Assembly (NCBI GenBank): GCA_031363055.1
Contig: JANLTP010000253.1
Span: 1-16,495, forward strand
Length of the DNA stretch: 16,495 bases
Reading direction: 5' to 3'
Source: JANLTP01 sp031363055
GTDB lineage: Bacteria > Pseudomonadota > Gammaproteobacteria > Burkholderiales > Burkholderiaceae_E
In this document: one piece after another, positions 1-6,497 of the stretch
Position numbering within the stretch: position 1 is the stretch's first letter
How the letters are laid out: the number at the start of each line of letters is the position of its first letter
Notes under the pieces: model-generated
Seen by the model: only the letters and a program-made list of their open reading frames with translations
Told to the model about the DNA's origin: nothing
Databases searched by the model: none
Program-made: the position numbers and the translations under genes

Positions 1-274
1 GGCCGGCACCCATGACGCGCTGGTGACGATCGAGGAACATGTAGTCATGGCCGGCGCCGGCAGTGCGGTTTCTGAAGCGCTCGCCGATATGGGTATCGCC
101 GAACCGATGCTGCAACTGGGCTTGCCTGATCGTTTTGTCGACCACGGTGAGCAGGCGCAATTGCTACGTCTGCTGGGTCTCGACGGTGCCGGAATCGAGC
201 GCAGCATTCGCGAACGCTTTCAGGATATTCTCGCTGGCACCGGTCCGCGTCTGGTTGCTGCGCGCAAAGCCTGA
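1..274 (+). CDS. dxs: 1-deoxy-D-xylulose-5-phosphate synthase, C-terminal fragment (5' end outside window)
   Basis: This is the last 90 codons of DXS, the thiamine-diphosphate enzyme that condenses pyruvate and glyceraldehyde 3-phosphate in the first step of the MEP isoprenoid pathway. The reading frame is open from base 2, beginning AGTHDALVTIEEHVV. That segment, the following GAGSAV stretch, the LGLPDRF(V)xHG motif and the LGLDxxGIxxxI tail match the C-terminal transketolase-like domain of DXS, for example the E. coli HDALVTxEE and GLPDxFxxxG motifs. The thiamine-binding and catalytic domains lie upstream of the window. The start of the real gene is not visible; the GTG at 23 is internal. 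It stops with TGA at 272-274, and the ABC transporter follows 55 nt later on the same strand, possibly cotranscribed. Identification is by motif recognition. Confidence 0.9.
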   Translation, partial: AGTHDALVTIEEHVVMAGAGSAVSEALADMGIAEPMLQLGLPDRFVDHGEQAQLLRLLGLDGAGIERSIRERFQDILAGTGPRLVAARKA

Positions 275-329
275 CGCCCGCACTGACCGCTGAAGGCGCT
301 GGCATCGGTACGCTTCAAGATTGTTGCCG

Positions 330-2075
330 ATGATTCAACCGGTTAGTTCGGACGCTCGGCCTAAATTCTGGCCGACTTTCTGGCGGCTCGGCAAACCTTA
401 TTGGTTCTCTGAAGATCGCTGGCTTGCGCGGCTGTTGCTTGTTGCGATTGTGGTGCTGAATTTGGGCGTCGTCTGGGTCAACGTCCAGTTGAACACCTGG
501 AACGGTGCGTTTTATAACGCGCTGCAAGACAAGAAGTTTGATGATTTCAAGCGTCTGCTGTTCGAGTTCACCGGCTGGGCCTTTTTGTATATCTTGCTGG
601 TGGTCTACCAACTATATCTAACCCAGATGTTGCAGATCCGCTGGCGCCGCTGGTTGACCGAGGTTTATCTGAAGCGCTGGCTCGATGGCGCCGTCCATTA
701 CCGCATGACCCTGGCCCGACAGGGAACGGACAATCCCGATCAGCGAATTGCCGAAGACTTCCGGGAATTTGTCAATGACACCCTCTCACTGTTCTTCGGT
801 CTATTGTCCTCGAGCGTCACCTTTGTGTCGTTCGTGGGAATCCTCTGGGCGCTGTCGGGCGCCGTCAGCATTGCCGGCGTACAGATTCCCGGCTACATGG
901 TCTGGGTGGCGATTGCCTACGCGCTGTTTGGCAGTCTGATCGCGCATTGGGTCGGCAAGCCGCTGATCAAACTGAATTTCGAGCAGGAGCGCTATGAGGC
1001 AGATTTTCGATACTCGCTGGTGCGGGTACGGGAAAACTCTGAAGGCATTGCGCTGTATCGCGGCGAGTCGGTTGAGCTCGGCAGCCTGAATGGCCGCTTC
1101 GCCCAGGTTGCCCGCAACTGGTGGGCGATCATGAAAATTCAAAAGCGCTTCGTCTGGTTCTCGACGTTCTACGGCCAGTTGGCGATTATTTTTCCGATGG
1201 TGGTTGCAGCACCGCGCTATTTTTCCGGCGCGATTGCATTGGGTGGCCTCATGCAGACCGCCAGCGCCTTTGGCCAGGTGCAATCGAGCCTGTCCTGGTT
1301 CGTCGACGCCTACACCAAGGTCGCCAGTTGGCGGGCCTCGATTGAACGGCTCGACGGCTTCGTACACGCGATTGAATCGACGCGTCAGATGGATCATGAT
1401 CGGCAACTGCAAGTCGGCGATCGGGTGGAGTTGGGTCAGGTGCAAGTCGACATACCGGTGCCCGAAAAGCTTGGCGAGTCGGCCTTGCAGCCGCTATTGC
1501 AGGCGTCGGCTCAAACGCTGGATCGCGGCCTTCACACGTTGGTTTCAGGCCCGTCGGGCAGCGGCAAAAGCACCCTGCTCAGAGTACTGGCCGGCATCTG
1601 GCCATTTGTGCACGGCCGATTGCAGGTCAGCGATCCGCAGCACAGCTTGTTCCTGCCGCAAAAGCCGTATTTCCCGCTAGGCAGCTTGCGCCAGGTGTTG
1701 GCTTACCCGCGAGGCGCCGAATCATTGGGCGAGCACGAACTGCTGGAAGCCCTCGAGCAGGTCGGCATGTCGTCGCTGGCCAACCGGCTCGACGAACAAG
1801 CGATGTGGTCGCAACTACTTTCGGGCGGTGAACAACAGCGCATTGCCATTGCACGCGCGCTGTTGTTCAAGCCGAACTGGTTGTTTCTTGATGAAGCTAC
1901 CAGCGCACTCGACGAGGCCGCCGAGTCGCAGTTGTATCAGACGCTGAAGGAACGATTGCCGGGCTGCACCTTGGTGTCAGTCGCACATCGCGCCAATGTC
2001 GCCCGTTTTCATCAGCAAGTGCTGCGCTTGCTGCCGGTCGCGGGTCAGGCGACCGGATTACGTCTGGAGAGCTGA
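330..2075 (+). CDS. ABC transporter half-molecule, SbmA/BacA-YddA type (fused permease and ATPase)
   Basis: A 581-residue fusion of an SbmA/BacA-like membrane domain (ABC_membrane_2 class, the ABCD/YddA group) with a nucleotide-binding domain. Hydrophobic segments lie at about residues 32-50, 78-97, 150-172, 188-208 and 272-295. The ATPase part has Walker A GPSGSGKS (407-414), the signature LSGGEQQR (497-504), Walker B WLFLDE (517-522) and the H-loop His in SVAHR (about 553), so it should be active as a homodimer. Family members are commonly annotated as vitamin B12, bleomycin or antimicrobial-peptide transporters; the substrate cannot be read from sequence. I chose ATG 330, which has AAGA at 317-320 upstream. 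An in-frame TTG at 321 is the alternative and would add MLP. The length fits E. coli YddA (about 560 residues). The stop lies inside a 14-bp tandem duplication shared with the convergent lipase gene. Confidence 0.88.
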   Translation: MIQPVSSDARPKFWPTFWRLGKPYWFSEDRWLARLLLVAIVVLNLGVVWVNVQLNTWNGAFYNALQDKKFDDFKRLLFEFTGWAFLYILLVVYQLYLTQMLQIRWRRWLTEVYLKRWLDGAVHYRMTLARQGTDNPDQRIAEDFREFVNDTLSLFFGLLSSSVTFVSFVGILWALSGAVSIAGVQIPGYMVWVAIAYALFGSLIAHWVGKPLIKLNFEQERYEADFRYSLVRVRENSEGIALYRGESVELGSLNGRFAQVARNWWAIMKIQKRFVWFSTFYGQLAIIFPMVVAAPRYFSGAIALGGLMQTASAFGQVQSSLSWFVDAYTKVASWRASIERLDGFVHAIESTRQMDHDRQLQVGDRVELGQVQVDIPVPEKLGESALQPLLQASAQTLDRGLHTLVSGPSGSGKSTLLRVLAGIWPFVHGRLQVSDPQHSLFLPQKPYFPLGSLRQVLAYPRGAESLGEHELLEALEQVGMSSLANRLDEQAMWSQLLSGGEQQRIAIARALLFKPNWLFLDEATSALDEAAESQLYQTLKERLPGCTLVSVAHRANVARFHQQVLRLLPVAGQATGLRLES

Positions 2076-2098
2076 GTTCAGAGAGCTGAGTTCAGAGA
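2067..2098. repeat. Perfect 14-bp tandem duplication spanning two convergent stop codons
   Basis: The 14-mer gagagctgagttca occurs at 2067-2080 and again, without mismatch, at 2081-2094, followed by a further gaga. The first copy carries the TGA stop of the plus-strand ABC transporter (2073-2075). The second carries the TCA that is the stop of the minus-strand lipase (2092-2094). No hairpin with a T-run is visible here, so I do not call a terminator. Confidence 0.95.
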
Positions 2099-3477
2099 CC
2101 GCTGAAAAATACTGCTGCCAGTTTGTAACAGTAAGGCGGTACCAGACCACCGTGGTAGCTGCTGGCGATCACGGTGAATTCACCGACCACACCGCCACCA
2201 GCGGCGGCAACGGCAGCGGCTTTCTGCGCGTCAAATCCGGCCTTCAGCGCAGCCGTGCCGGGCGGCAGGGTTGCAGCGTCTTCCATGTCCCAACGAAACA
2301 CCGACGCCGGGCTCGCAAACGCTGCTGCAGCATCAATGCTGTTGAACTTGTTGACGGTCAGATCGGCGCCGCCATGGCACAGCACCATCGGTGAGCTGGG
2401 CTTCCAGCCGGTGGTCAGATCGTTGCGGCTAAACGCTTTCTGATAGGTCGAGGCAGGATCCTGAGCCGCTGTCTGGTAGCTCTTGTTGATCAGGAACGGT
2501 TGGCCGTTACCCTGGTCGTACAGCGTACGGTAAGTGCCATCGGCACCGGCCGGCAATTTCGCGGCGGCGGCCGCAACATTGGTACTTGGGAACAGTCCGA
2601 CCATATTGGGGGCGTAGGTAGGCGCGTAGATCTCCGCCGGTGTGCTGTAGATGTTGCCGTACGAATTCTGGAAGCTGTCGACCACCAGCGGCGTAAAAAA
2701 GGCTGCTCCGATGCCTTGCAAGGCCGGATTGGTCAACGACTGGTTGGCAATCTTCGACAGGGCATAGGGACCCGCCAGTGGGGCCGAACCAGTGACCGTG
2801 AATTCGCTCGAGTACTTGGTTTGTATCGCCTTGACCGTCGCCATGGCGACATGGCCGCCTTGCGAGTAACCGGTGATGAACAACTTCGTCGAAGCGGTCG
2901 CGCCGAGCTTGGTTAAGGAGCTCTTGGTCGCGCGCAGGGCATCGATCATGTCCTGCGATTGCTGATCGGCGTTCAGATACGGATGGTAGGTCAGTTTTGA
3001 GGCGTTATAGCCAGCGTAGTTTGGGGCCACCACGATGTAGCCCTGCGCCGCAAACAAGGTCATTGCCAGTCCGGCTTCGCCGTCGCTGGTCACGTTGGCC
3101 ATGTTCTTGTTCTTGTTGGCATCGGTGCCATGCGCGAACAAGACGATCGGGCGAGGACCGGTACAAGCGGCGTTCGTGCCGCTCGGCACCATGACGGCCG
3201 CCGTTCCGTTGGTATTTTCGCCCTTGCCGCCACTGGTGTCGTAATCAATGGCGCTAACCTTGACGTCGCACAGCGCGCTGCCCGACAAATTGACCAGGCC
3301 ACTGGCGGTAGCGCCGGCCGTCACGTTAGCCGCTGGTACGGTAGCGATCGCGACCGGATCGCCGTTGATGGTGCCGCTGCCCGAGCTGGTGCTGTTACCG
3401 CAGGCAGCGACCGCCGCCGCCAAGGCAACCACCACAAAGGGCTGGCCGAGATGTCGCCAATTTGAACTTGAATGCAT
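2092..3477 (-). CDS. Secreted lipoprotein, alpha/beta-hydrolase of the secretory lipase/esterase type
   Basis: This encodes 461 residues with a lipoprotein signal: a basic n-region (WRH), a hydrophobic run VVVALAAAVAA and Cys26 as the likely lipidated residue, followed by Gly rather than Asp, which favours outer-membrane sorting. A Ser/Gly/Thr linker leads into an alpha/beta-hydrolase fold. The nucleophile elbow GYSQGGH has Ser205. Asp372 in CHGGAD and His442 in SSYHGG are the likely remaining triad members. Four cysteines in the mature domain (about 70, 105, 367, 450) could form two disulfides. The layout resembles the LIP-type secretory lipases; the substrate (lipid ester, polyester or other) is not determinable. 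The ATG at 3486 touches the GAGAGG ribosome site (3487-3492) with no spacer, so I prefer ATG 3477, which gives a normal spacing of 9 nt. It is divergent from the SDR gene and convergent with the ABC gene. Confidence 0.8.
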   Translation of the reverse strand: MHSSSNWRHLGQPFVVVALAAAVAACGNSTSSGSGTINGDPVAIATVPAANVTAGATASGLVNLSGSALCDVKVSAIDYDTSGGKGENTNGTAAVMVPSGTNAACTGPRPIVLFAHGTDANKNKNMANVTSDGEAGLAMTLFAAQGYIVVAPNYAGYNASKLTYHPYLNADQQSQDMIDALRATKSSLTKLGATASTKLFITGYSQGGHVAMATVKAIQTKYSSEFTVTGSAPLAGPYALSKIANQSLTNPALQGIGAAFFTPLVVDSFQNSYGNIYSTPAEIYAPTYAPNMVGLFPSTNVAAAAAKLPAGADGTYRTLYDQGNGQPFLINKSYQTAAQDPASTYQKAFSRNDLTTGWKPSSPMVLCHGGADLTVNKFNSIDAAAAFASPASVFRWDMEDAATLPPGTAALKAGFDAQKAAAVAAAGGGVVGEFTVIASSYHGGLVPPYCYKLAAVFFSGL

Positions 3478-3486
3478 TTTTGTCAT

Positions 3487-3601
3487 CCTCTCACGTTGTT
3501 TTGGAGTCGACCCGAATAGCTCAGGGATGTGGTCTGACGAATCGATCTGCGATGATTGTAAAGCCTAAACTTGCCAGGCTTGAACTATCGGGAATTTGCT
3601 A
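3487..3601. promoter_or_regulatory. Divergent intergenic region between the lipase and SDR genes
   Basis: This 115-nt gap must hold the starts of transcription for the minus-strand lipase and possibly the plus-strand SDR. A perfect 6-bp inverted repeat, aagcct (3561-3566) and aggctt (3576-3581) with a 9-nt spacer, lies about 20 nt before the SDR start and could be an operator half-site pair or a small 5' UTR stem. The SDR ribosome site is GGGAA at 3590-3594. No convincing -35/-10 pair could be picked by eye on either strand. Confidence 0.35.
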
Positions 3602-4354
3602 ATGCAAACGCAGAAGATCGTGCTGGTCACGGGCGCCAGCCGCGGCATTGGCGCGGCCGTGGCCGAACTGGCGGCCGTCGCCGGCTTTGATGTCGCGGTG
3701 AATTTCAGCCGCGACGCGCTCGCCGCGCAAGCAGTCGTCGAGCGCGTGCGCGCGCTTGGCCGGCGTGCCGTCTCGATACAGGCCGACGTCTCTCAAGAAG
3801 CCCAGGTGCTGCAGATGTTCGATGTCGTTGACGGCGAGCTGGGACGGCTGACCGCGCTGGTCAATAACGCCGGCATCGTCGCCAAGGCCAGCAAGTTGGC
3901 CGATATGAGCGTTGAGCGCTGGCAACAGATGTTCGGTATCAATGTCATCGGCTCCTTTCTATGTGCGCGAGCAGCGATCCATCGGATGGCGCTATCGAAG
4001 GGCGGGACGGGCGGCAGCATTGTCAATCTGTCGTCAGCGGCGGCGCGCATCGGTTCGCCAGCCGACTACGTCGACTATGCGGCCTCGAAGGGCGCCATTG
4101 ATACCTTTACCCTGGGCTTGGGCAAGGAATTGGCCGGTGATGGTATTCGCGTTAATGCCGTGCGGCCTGGCCTCATCGATACGGAAATTCATGCCAGCGG
4201 TGGCTTTCCCGACCGGGTTCAGCGCAACAGCCAGTATGTACCGATGGGTCGCGGCGGCACCGCGCGGGAAGTGGCCGAAGCGGTACTCTGGTTGTTGTCG
4301 GAGCAGTCATCTTACGTGACTGCAACCTTGGTTGATGTCGCCGGAGGCCGTTAG
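3602..4354 (+). CDS. NAD(P)-dependent short-chain dehydrogenase/reductase, YgfF-like
   Basis: A complete 250-residue classical SDR. The Rossmann cofactor motif TGASRGIG is at 10-17 and NNAG at 88-91. The catalytic set is Asn114 (INVIGSF), a Ser at 144/145 (VNLSS) and YAASK with Tyr159 and Lys163. The stretch GSPADYVDYAASKGAIDT and the C-terminal MGRGG...LLSEQSSYVT...DVAGGR closely resemble E. coli YgfF, a predicted SDR (often labelled glucose 1-dehydrogenase) without a well-settled substrate. Arg14 after TGAS and the VNFSR stretch would tolerate NADP(H), but the cofactor preference is an inference. ATG 3602 is chosen because GGGAA lies 7 nt upstream; a TTG at 3596 is in frame but too close to that site. 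The gene stands alone, converging on yajQ across 49 nt in which I see no terminator. Confidence 0.88.
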   Translation: MQTQKIVLVTGASRGIGAAVAELAAVAGFDVAVNFSRDALAAQAVVERVRALGRRAVSIQADVSQEAQVLQMFDVVDGELGRLTALVNNAGIVAKASKLADMSVERWQQMFGINVIGSFLCARAAIHRMALSKGGTGGSIVNLSSAAARIGSPADYVDYAASKGAIDTFTLGLGKELAGDGIRVNAVRPGLIDTEIHASGGFPDRVQRNSQYVPMGRGGTAREVAEAVLWLLSEQSSYVTATLVDVAGGR

Positions 4355-4403
4355 GCGCCCAACTTTTGAATGCCCGATAGTTGCGCGCTGAATCGCCACG
4401 TTG

Positions 4404-4889
4404 CTAGTCGCGAAAGTTGTTGAAGGTCAATGGGATATCGGTGATTTCCTTTTTCAGGAGCGCGATGATCGCCTGCAGGTCATCACGTTTCGTGCCCGAT
4501 ATCCGTACCGCGTCACCCTGGATACTGGCCTGACACTTGACCTTGCTTTCCTTGACCAGTTTGACGATCTTTTTCGCATCATCGCCGGCCACCCCGTGAC
4601 GCACGGTGATGATCTGTTTCATTTTGTCGCCACCGATTTTCTGCGGGTCAGCGAAATCGAGAAAGCGCACATCGACATTGCGTTTCGCGCATTTGTTGAT
4701 GAGCACGTCACGAACCTGGCTGAGCTTGAAATCGTCGTCGGCAAATGAAGTTAGTTCGCGCTCTTTCTGTTCAATGCGCGAGTCCGATCCCTTGAAGTCA
4801 AATCGGTTGGTGATCTCCTTGTTGGCCTGGTCGATGGCATTGCGAACTTCGACTTCATTGGCTTCCGAAACAACATCAAATGAGGGCAT
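4404..4889 (-). CDS. yajQ: YajQ family nucleotide-binding protein
   Basis: A complete 161-residue YajQ. The N-terminus MPSFDVVSE, then VRNAIDQANKEI, NRFDFKGS and the C-terminal DDLQAIIALLKKE...PLTFNNFRD are family signatures, and the length matches the usual 160-165 residues. YajQ proteins have two ferredoxin-like domains and bind nucleotides; in Xanthomonas a homologue has been described as a cyclic-di-GMP effector acting with a LysR-type regulator. That activity is known for the family and not shown here. The start is supported by GGAG at 4898-4901, 8 nt upstream of the ATG. This ribosome site lies inside the 3' end of the truncated GNAT reading frame, whose stop is only 2 nt before the yajQ start codon. 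Upstream on the same strand lies dinB, so cotranscription is possible. Confidence 0.95.
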   Translation of the reverse strand: MPSFDVVSEANEVEVRNAIDQANKEITNRFDFKGSDSRIEQKERELTSFADDDFKLSQVRDVLINKCAKRNVDVRFLDFADPQKIGGDKMKQIITVRHGVAGDDAKKIVKLVKESKVKCQASIQGDAVRISGTKRDDLQAIIALLKKEITDIPLTFNNFRD

Positions 4890-4891
4890 TT

Positions 4892-5032
4892 CTAATCTCC
4901 GTAAAACTTCTTCTCGAAAAACAAGGCGCCGCCCAGTCCCGTGTCGTCGCGTGCGTACAGATCGAGTAAATGCAGCAACGCGTTGCGATGGGTTGCATGG
5001 TCAAAATTTAGGCGTGTGATTGTGTGCGACAT
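4892..5032 (-). pseudogene. Truncated GNAT-type N-acetyltransferase, N-terminal remnant
   Basis: A 46-codon reading frame starting at ATG 5032 (MSHTITRLNFDHATHR...) and stopping at TAG 4892-4894. Its first 37 residues, especially ITRLNFDxxxHRxALLxLLxxYARDxxGxGxxL, resemble the N-termini of a GNAT acetyltransferase group whose members continue for another 100 or so residues. Here the match ends at GLGGAL, and a short tail FFEKKFYGD runs into the yajQ ribosome site. The acetyl-CoA binding motif A (Q/RxxGxG/A) is absent, so it cannot be an active acetyltransferase. I read it as a gene cut by a deletion whose junction lies just upstream of yajQ. The alternatives are an uninvolved short ORF or a leader peptide coupled to yajQ. 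It has no strong ribosome site. It sits 26 nt beyond the dinB stop on the same strand. Confidence 0.5.
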
Positions 5033-5058
5033 CAGAGACGAATTGTAACTTGAGCGGT

Positions 5059-6345
5059 TTAGAACAGACTTAAATTGCGCGACTTGGCCTCGTCTTGACT
5101 GCGCGGTTTGGCCGGCCGAGCCGGTTTGACGACGTCGGACGGCTCGATGGCGGTGGCGGCGATCAGGTTCGATGCGCGAACGCCGATCAAGCGGATGCGG
5201 CTGCGTTGTTCGGGTACGCGCGCCAGGCATTCGAATGCGGCCTTGCGTAGGTGCACGGCGTCGGCGCTGGCCATGGTGAGGCTCAGGTCGCGGGTCAGTA
5301 TCTGGAAGTCGTCAAACCTGACCTTGACCCCGACCGTCCGGGCGCGGTAACGGCGCGCTCCCAGGTCACTGCTGACCTGCTGGCAAAGCCTGGCCAGGAT
5401 GGCCGCTAACGTATGCCAATCGCGTTTCAGATGCAGGTCGCGCTCAAACGTCGTCTCGCGGCTCAGTGACTTTGGTTCGCTGAAGGTCACCAGCGGTCGC
5501 TCATCGCGGCCGTTACTGGCTTCATGAAGCCAGCGACCGTAACTTTTTCCGAATTCCTTGAGCAGGAATTGCGGGTCGACGACCGCCAACTCGCCGATCA
5601 GCCGAATACCGAGTGCGGCCAGTCGGGCGTCGGCCTTGGGTCCGATGCCGTTGATGCGACGCACCGGCAGCGGCCAGATCTTCTGCTCGATATCGGTCAT
5701 GGCGATCAGACTCAAACCATCGGGCTTGTTCAGATCACTGGCGATTTTGGCGAGCAGCTTGTTCGGCGCGATGCCGACCGAACAACTCAGCCCGGTGGCT
5801 TCAAGAACTGCCCGTTTCAGCCGCATACCCAACGCTGCGGCGCGCGCCGTACTGCCGGGTGCTTGATCCGCGTCACCGGCGTGACCAACATCACCGGCGT
5901 CACCATCATCGACCGCATCCGCTACATCAGCCGAATTAGCGACTTCAACCGCCAGGACGTCGGCGCTGTGCAACTCACTCAGATCAATGTAAACCTCATC
6001 GATGCCGCGATCCTCTATGGTTGGGCAGACTTGCGCCACCGCCTGTTTGAAGCGCTTCGAAAACCGTCGGTATTCATCAAAATCGACCGGCAGAAACACG
6101 CATTGCGGACACAGTTCGTGGGCCCGGTGCAGCGCCATGGCCGAGCGGATACCAAACGCCCGGGCTTCATAGTTGGCGGTCGTTACCACGCCGCGCCGTG
6201 ACGGATCGCCGCGCCCGCCAATGGCGACCGGCAAACCGCGCAGCTCGGGATGGCGTAATAACTCGACCGAGGCGTAAAACGCATCCATGTCGAGATGGGC
6301 GATACAACGCTCGCCGGCGGGCGGTCTGTGGAACTGTTGCGTCAA
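5059..6345 (-). CDS. dinB: DNA polymerase IV (Y-family translesion polymerase) with an acidic hexapeptide insert
   Basis: A 428-residue Y-family polymerase that copies past DNA lesions at the cost of fidelity. The catalytic acids are Asp19 (HLDMDAFYASVE), Asp116 and Glu117 (GIDEVYIDLSE). SVGIAPNKLLAKIASDLNKPDGL (about 189-211) and INGIGPK (helix-hairpin-helix, 231-237) are intact, followed by the little-finger domain. The C-terminus NLSLF resembles a beta-clamp-binding motif. The protein is longer than E. coli Pol IV (351) partly because of an insert of about 38 residues (128-165) made of five acidic hexapeptides (see the repeat entry) and partly because of a Pro/Lys-rich linker before the clamp motif. 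The start is TTG at 6345; there is no in-frame ATG before the catalytic Asp, and GG lies about 8 nt upstream. I found no canonical LexA box (CTGT-N8-ACAG) in the 152 nt upstream. Confidence 0.92.
   Translation of the reverse strand: MTQQFHRPPAGERCIAHLDMDAFYASVELLRHPELRGLPVAIGGRGDPSRRGVVTTANYEARAFGIRSAMALHRAHELCPQCVFLPVDFDEYRRFSKRFKQAVAQVCPTIEDRGIDEVYIDLSELHSADVLAVEVANSADVADAVDDGDAGDVGHAGDADQAPGSTARAAALGMRLKRAVLEATGLSCSVGIAPNKLLAKIASDLNKPDGLSLIAMTDIEQKIWPLPVRRINGIGPKADARLAALGIRLIGELAVVDPQFLLKEFGKSYGRWLHEASNGRDERPLVTFSEPKSLSRETTFERDLHLKRDWHTLAAILARLCQQVSSDLGARRYRARTVGVKVRFDDFQILTRDLSLTMASADAVHLRKAAFECLARVPEQRSRIRLIGVRASNLIAATAIEPSDVVKPARPAKPRSQDEAKSRNLSLF
5873..5962 (-). repeat. Period-18 (two 9-mers) degenerate tandem repeat inside dinB
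   Basis: Five 18-nt units start at 5873, 5891, 5909, 5927 and 5945; the first two share tcaccggcgt exactly. On the coding strand each unit is two 9-mers near GAYGYYGGT, giving hexapeptides VEVANS, ADVADA, VDDGDA, GDVGHA and GDADQA. The units fall in codon phase and lie in the palm/finger region between IDLSE and the RLKRAVLEATGLSCSVG segment, where other Pol IV proteins have a short loop. Confidence 0.85.
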
Positions 6346-6497
6346 TTAACAATCCGTTCAAGGCGATGCTGCGACCGCGCATCGGTTATAGGACCCGGCC
6401 TGCTTGAGGCGCCGCGTTCTGTAGCCCAGTATTGTGAATGATGCGGGGCCAGAAGTCCTCGCCGAACCCTATCGTGTGTACGCCTTGGAGTGAGTAA
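6346..6497. promoter_or_regulatory. Divergent intergenic region between dinB and the export island
   Basis: This 152-nt region separates dinB (-) from the first gene of the five-gene island (+) and is the only large gap before that island, so its main promoter should lie here. On the plus strand TTGAGG (6404-6409) and TATTGT (6430-6435) resemble -35 and -10 elements, but the 20-nt spacing is longer than ideal, so this is a weak guess. GGAG at 6487-6490 is a good ribosome site for the TTG start at 6498. No LexA box or other operator was recognised. Confidence 0.35.

Noticed and set aside
801..1445. A 214-codon minus-strand open frame opposite the ABC transporter
   Set aside because: It shadows a well-supported transporter gene and shows no domain or signal.
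4892..5230. A longer 112-codon version of the GNAT remnant frame beginning inside dinB
   Set aside because: The upstream part overlaps the dinB 3' end in another frame and is Arg-rich with no similarity; only the part from ATG 5032 looks like a GNAT N-terminus.
5524..6201. A 225-codon plus-strand open frame opposite dinB
   Set aside because: It lies fully within dinB, has no family-like motifs and no convincing ribosome site; the open frame comes from codon bias.
6346..6497. A possible SOS (LexA) operator upstream of dinB
   Set aside because: I looked for CTGT-N8-ACAG or close variants and found only isolated CTGT words without the matching half, so SOS control is not supported by sequence here.
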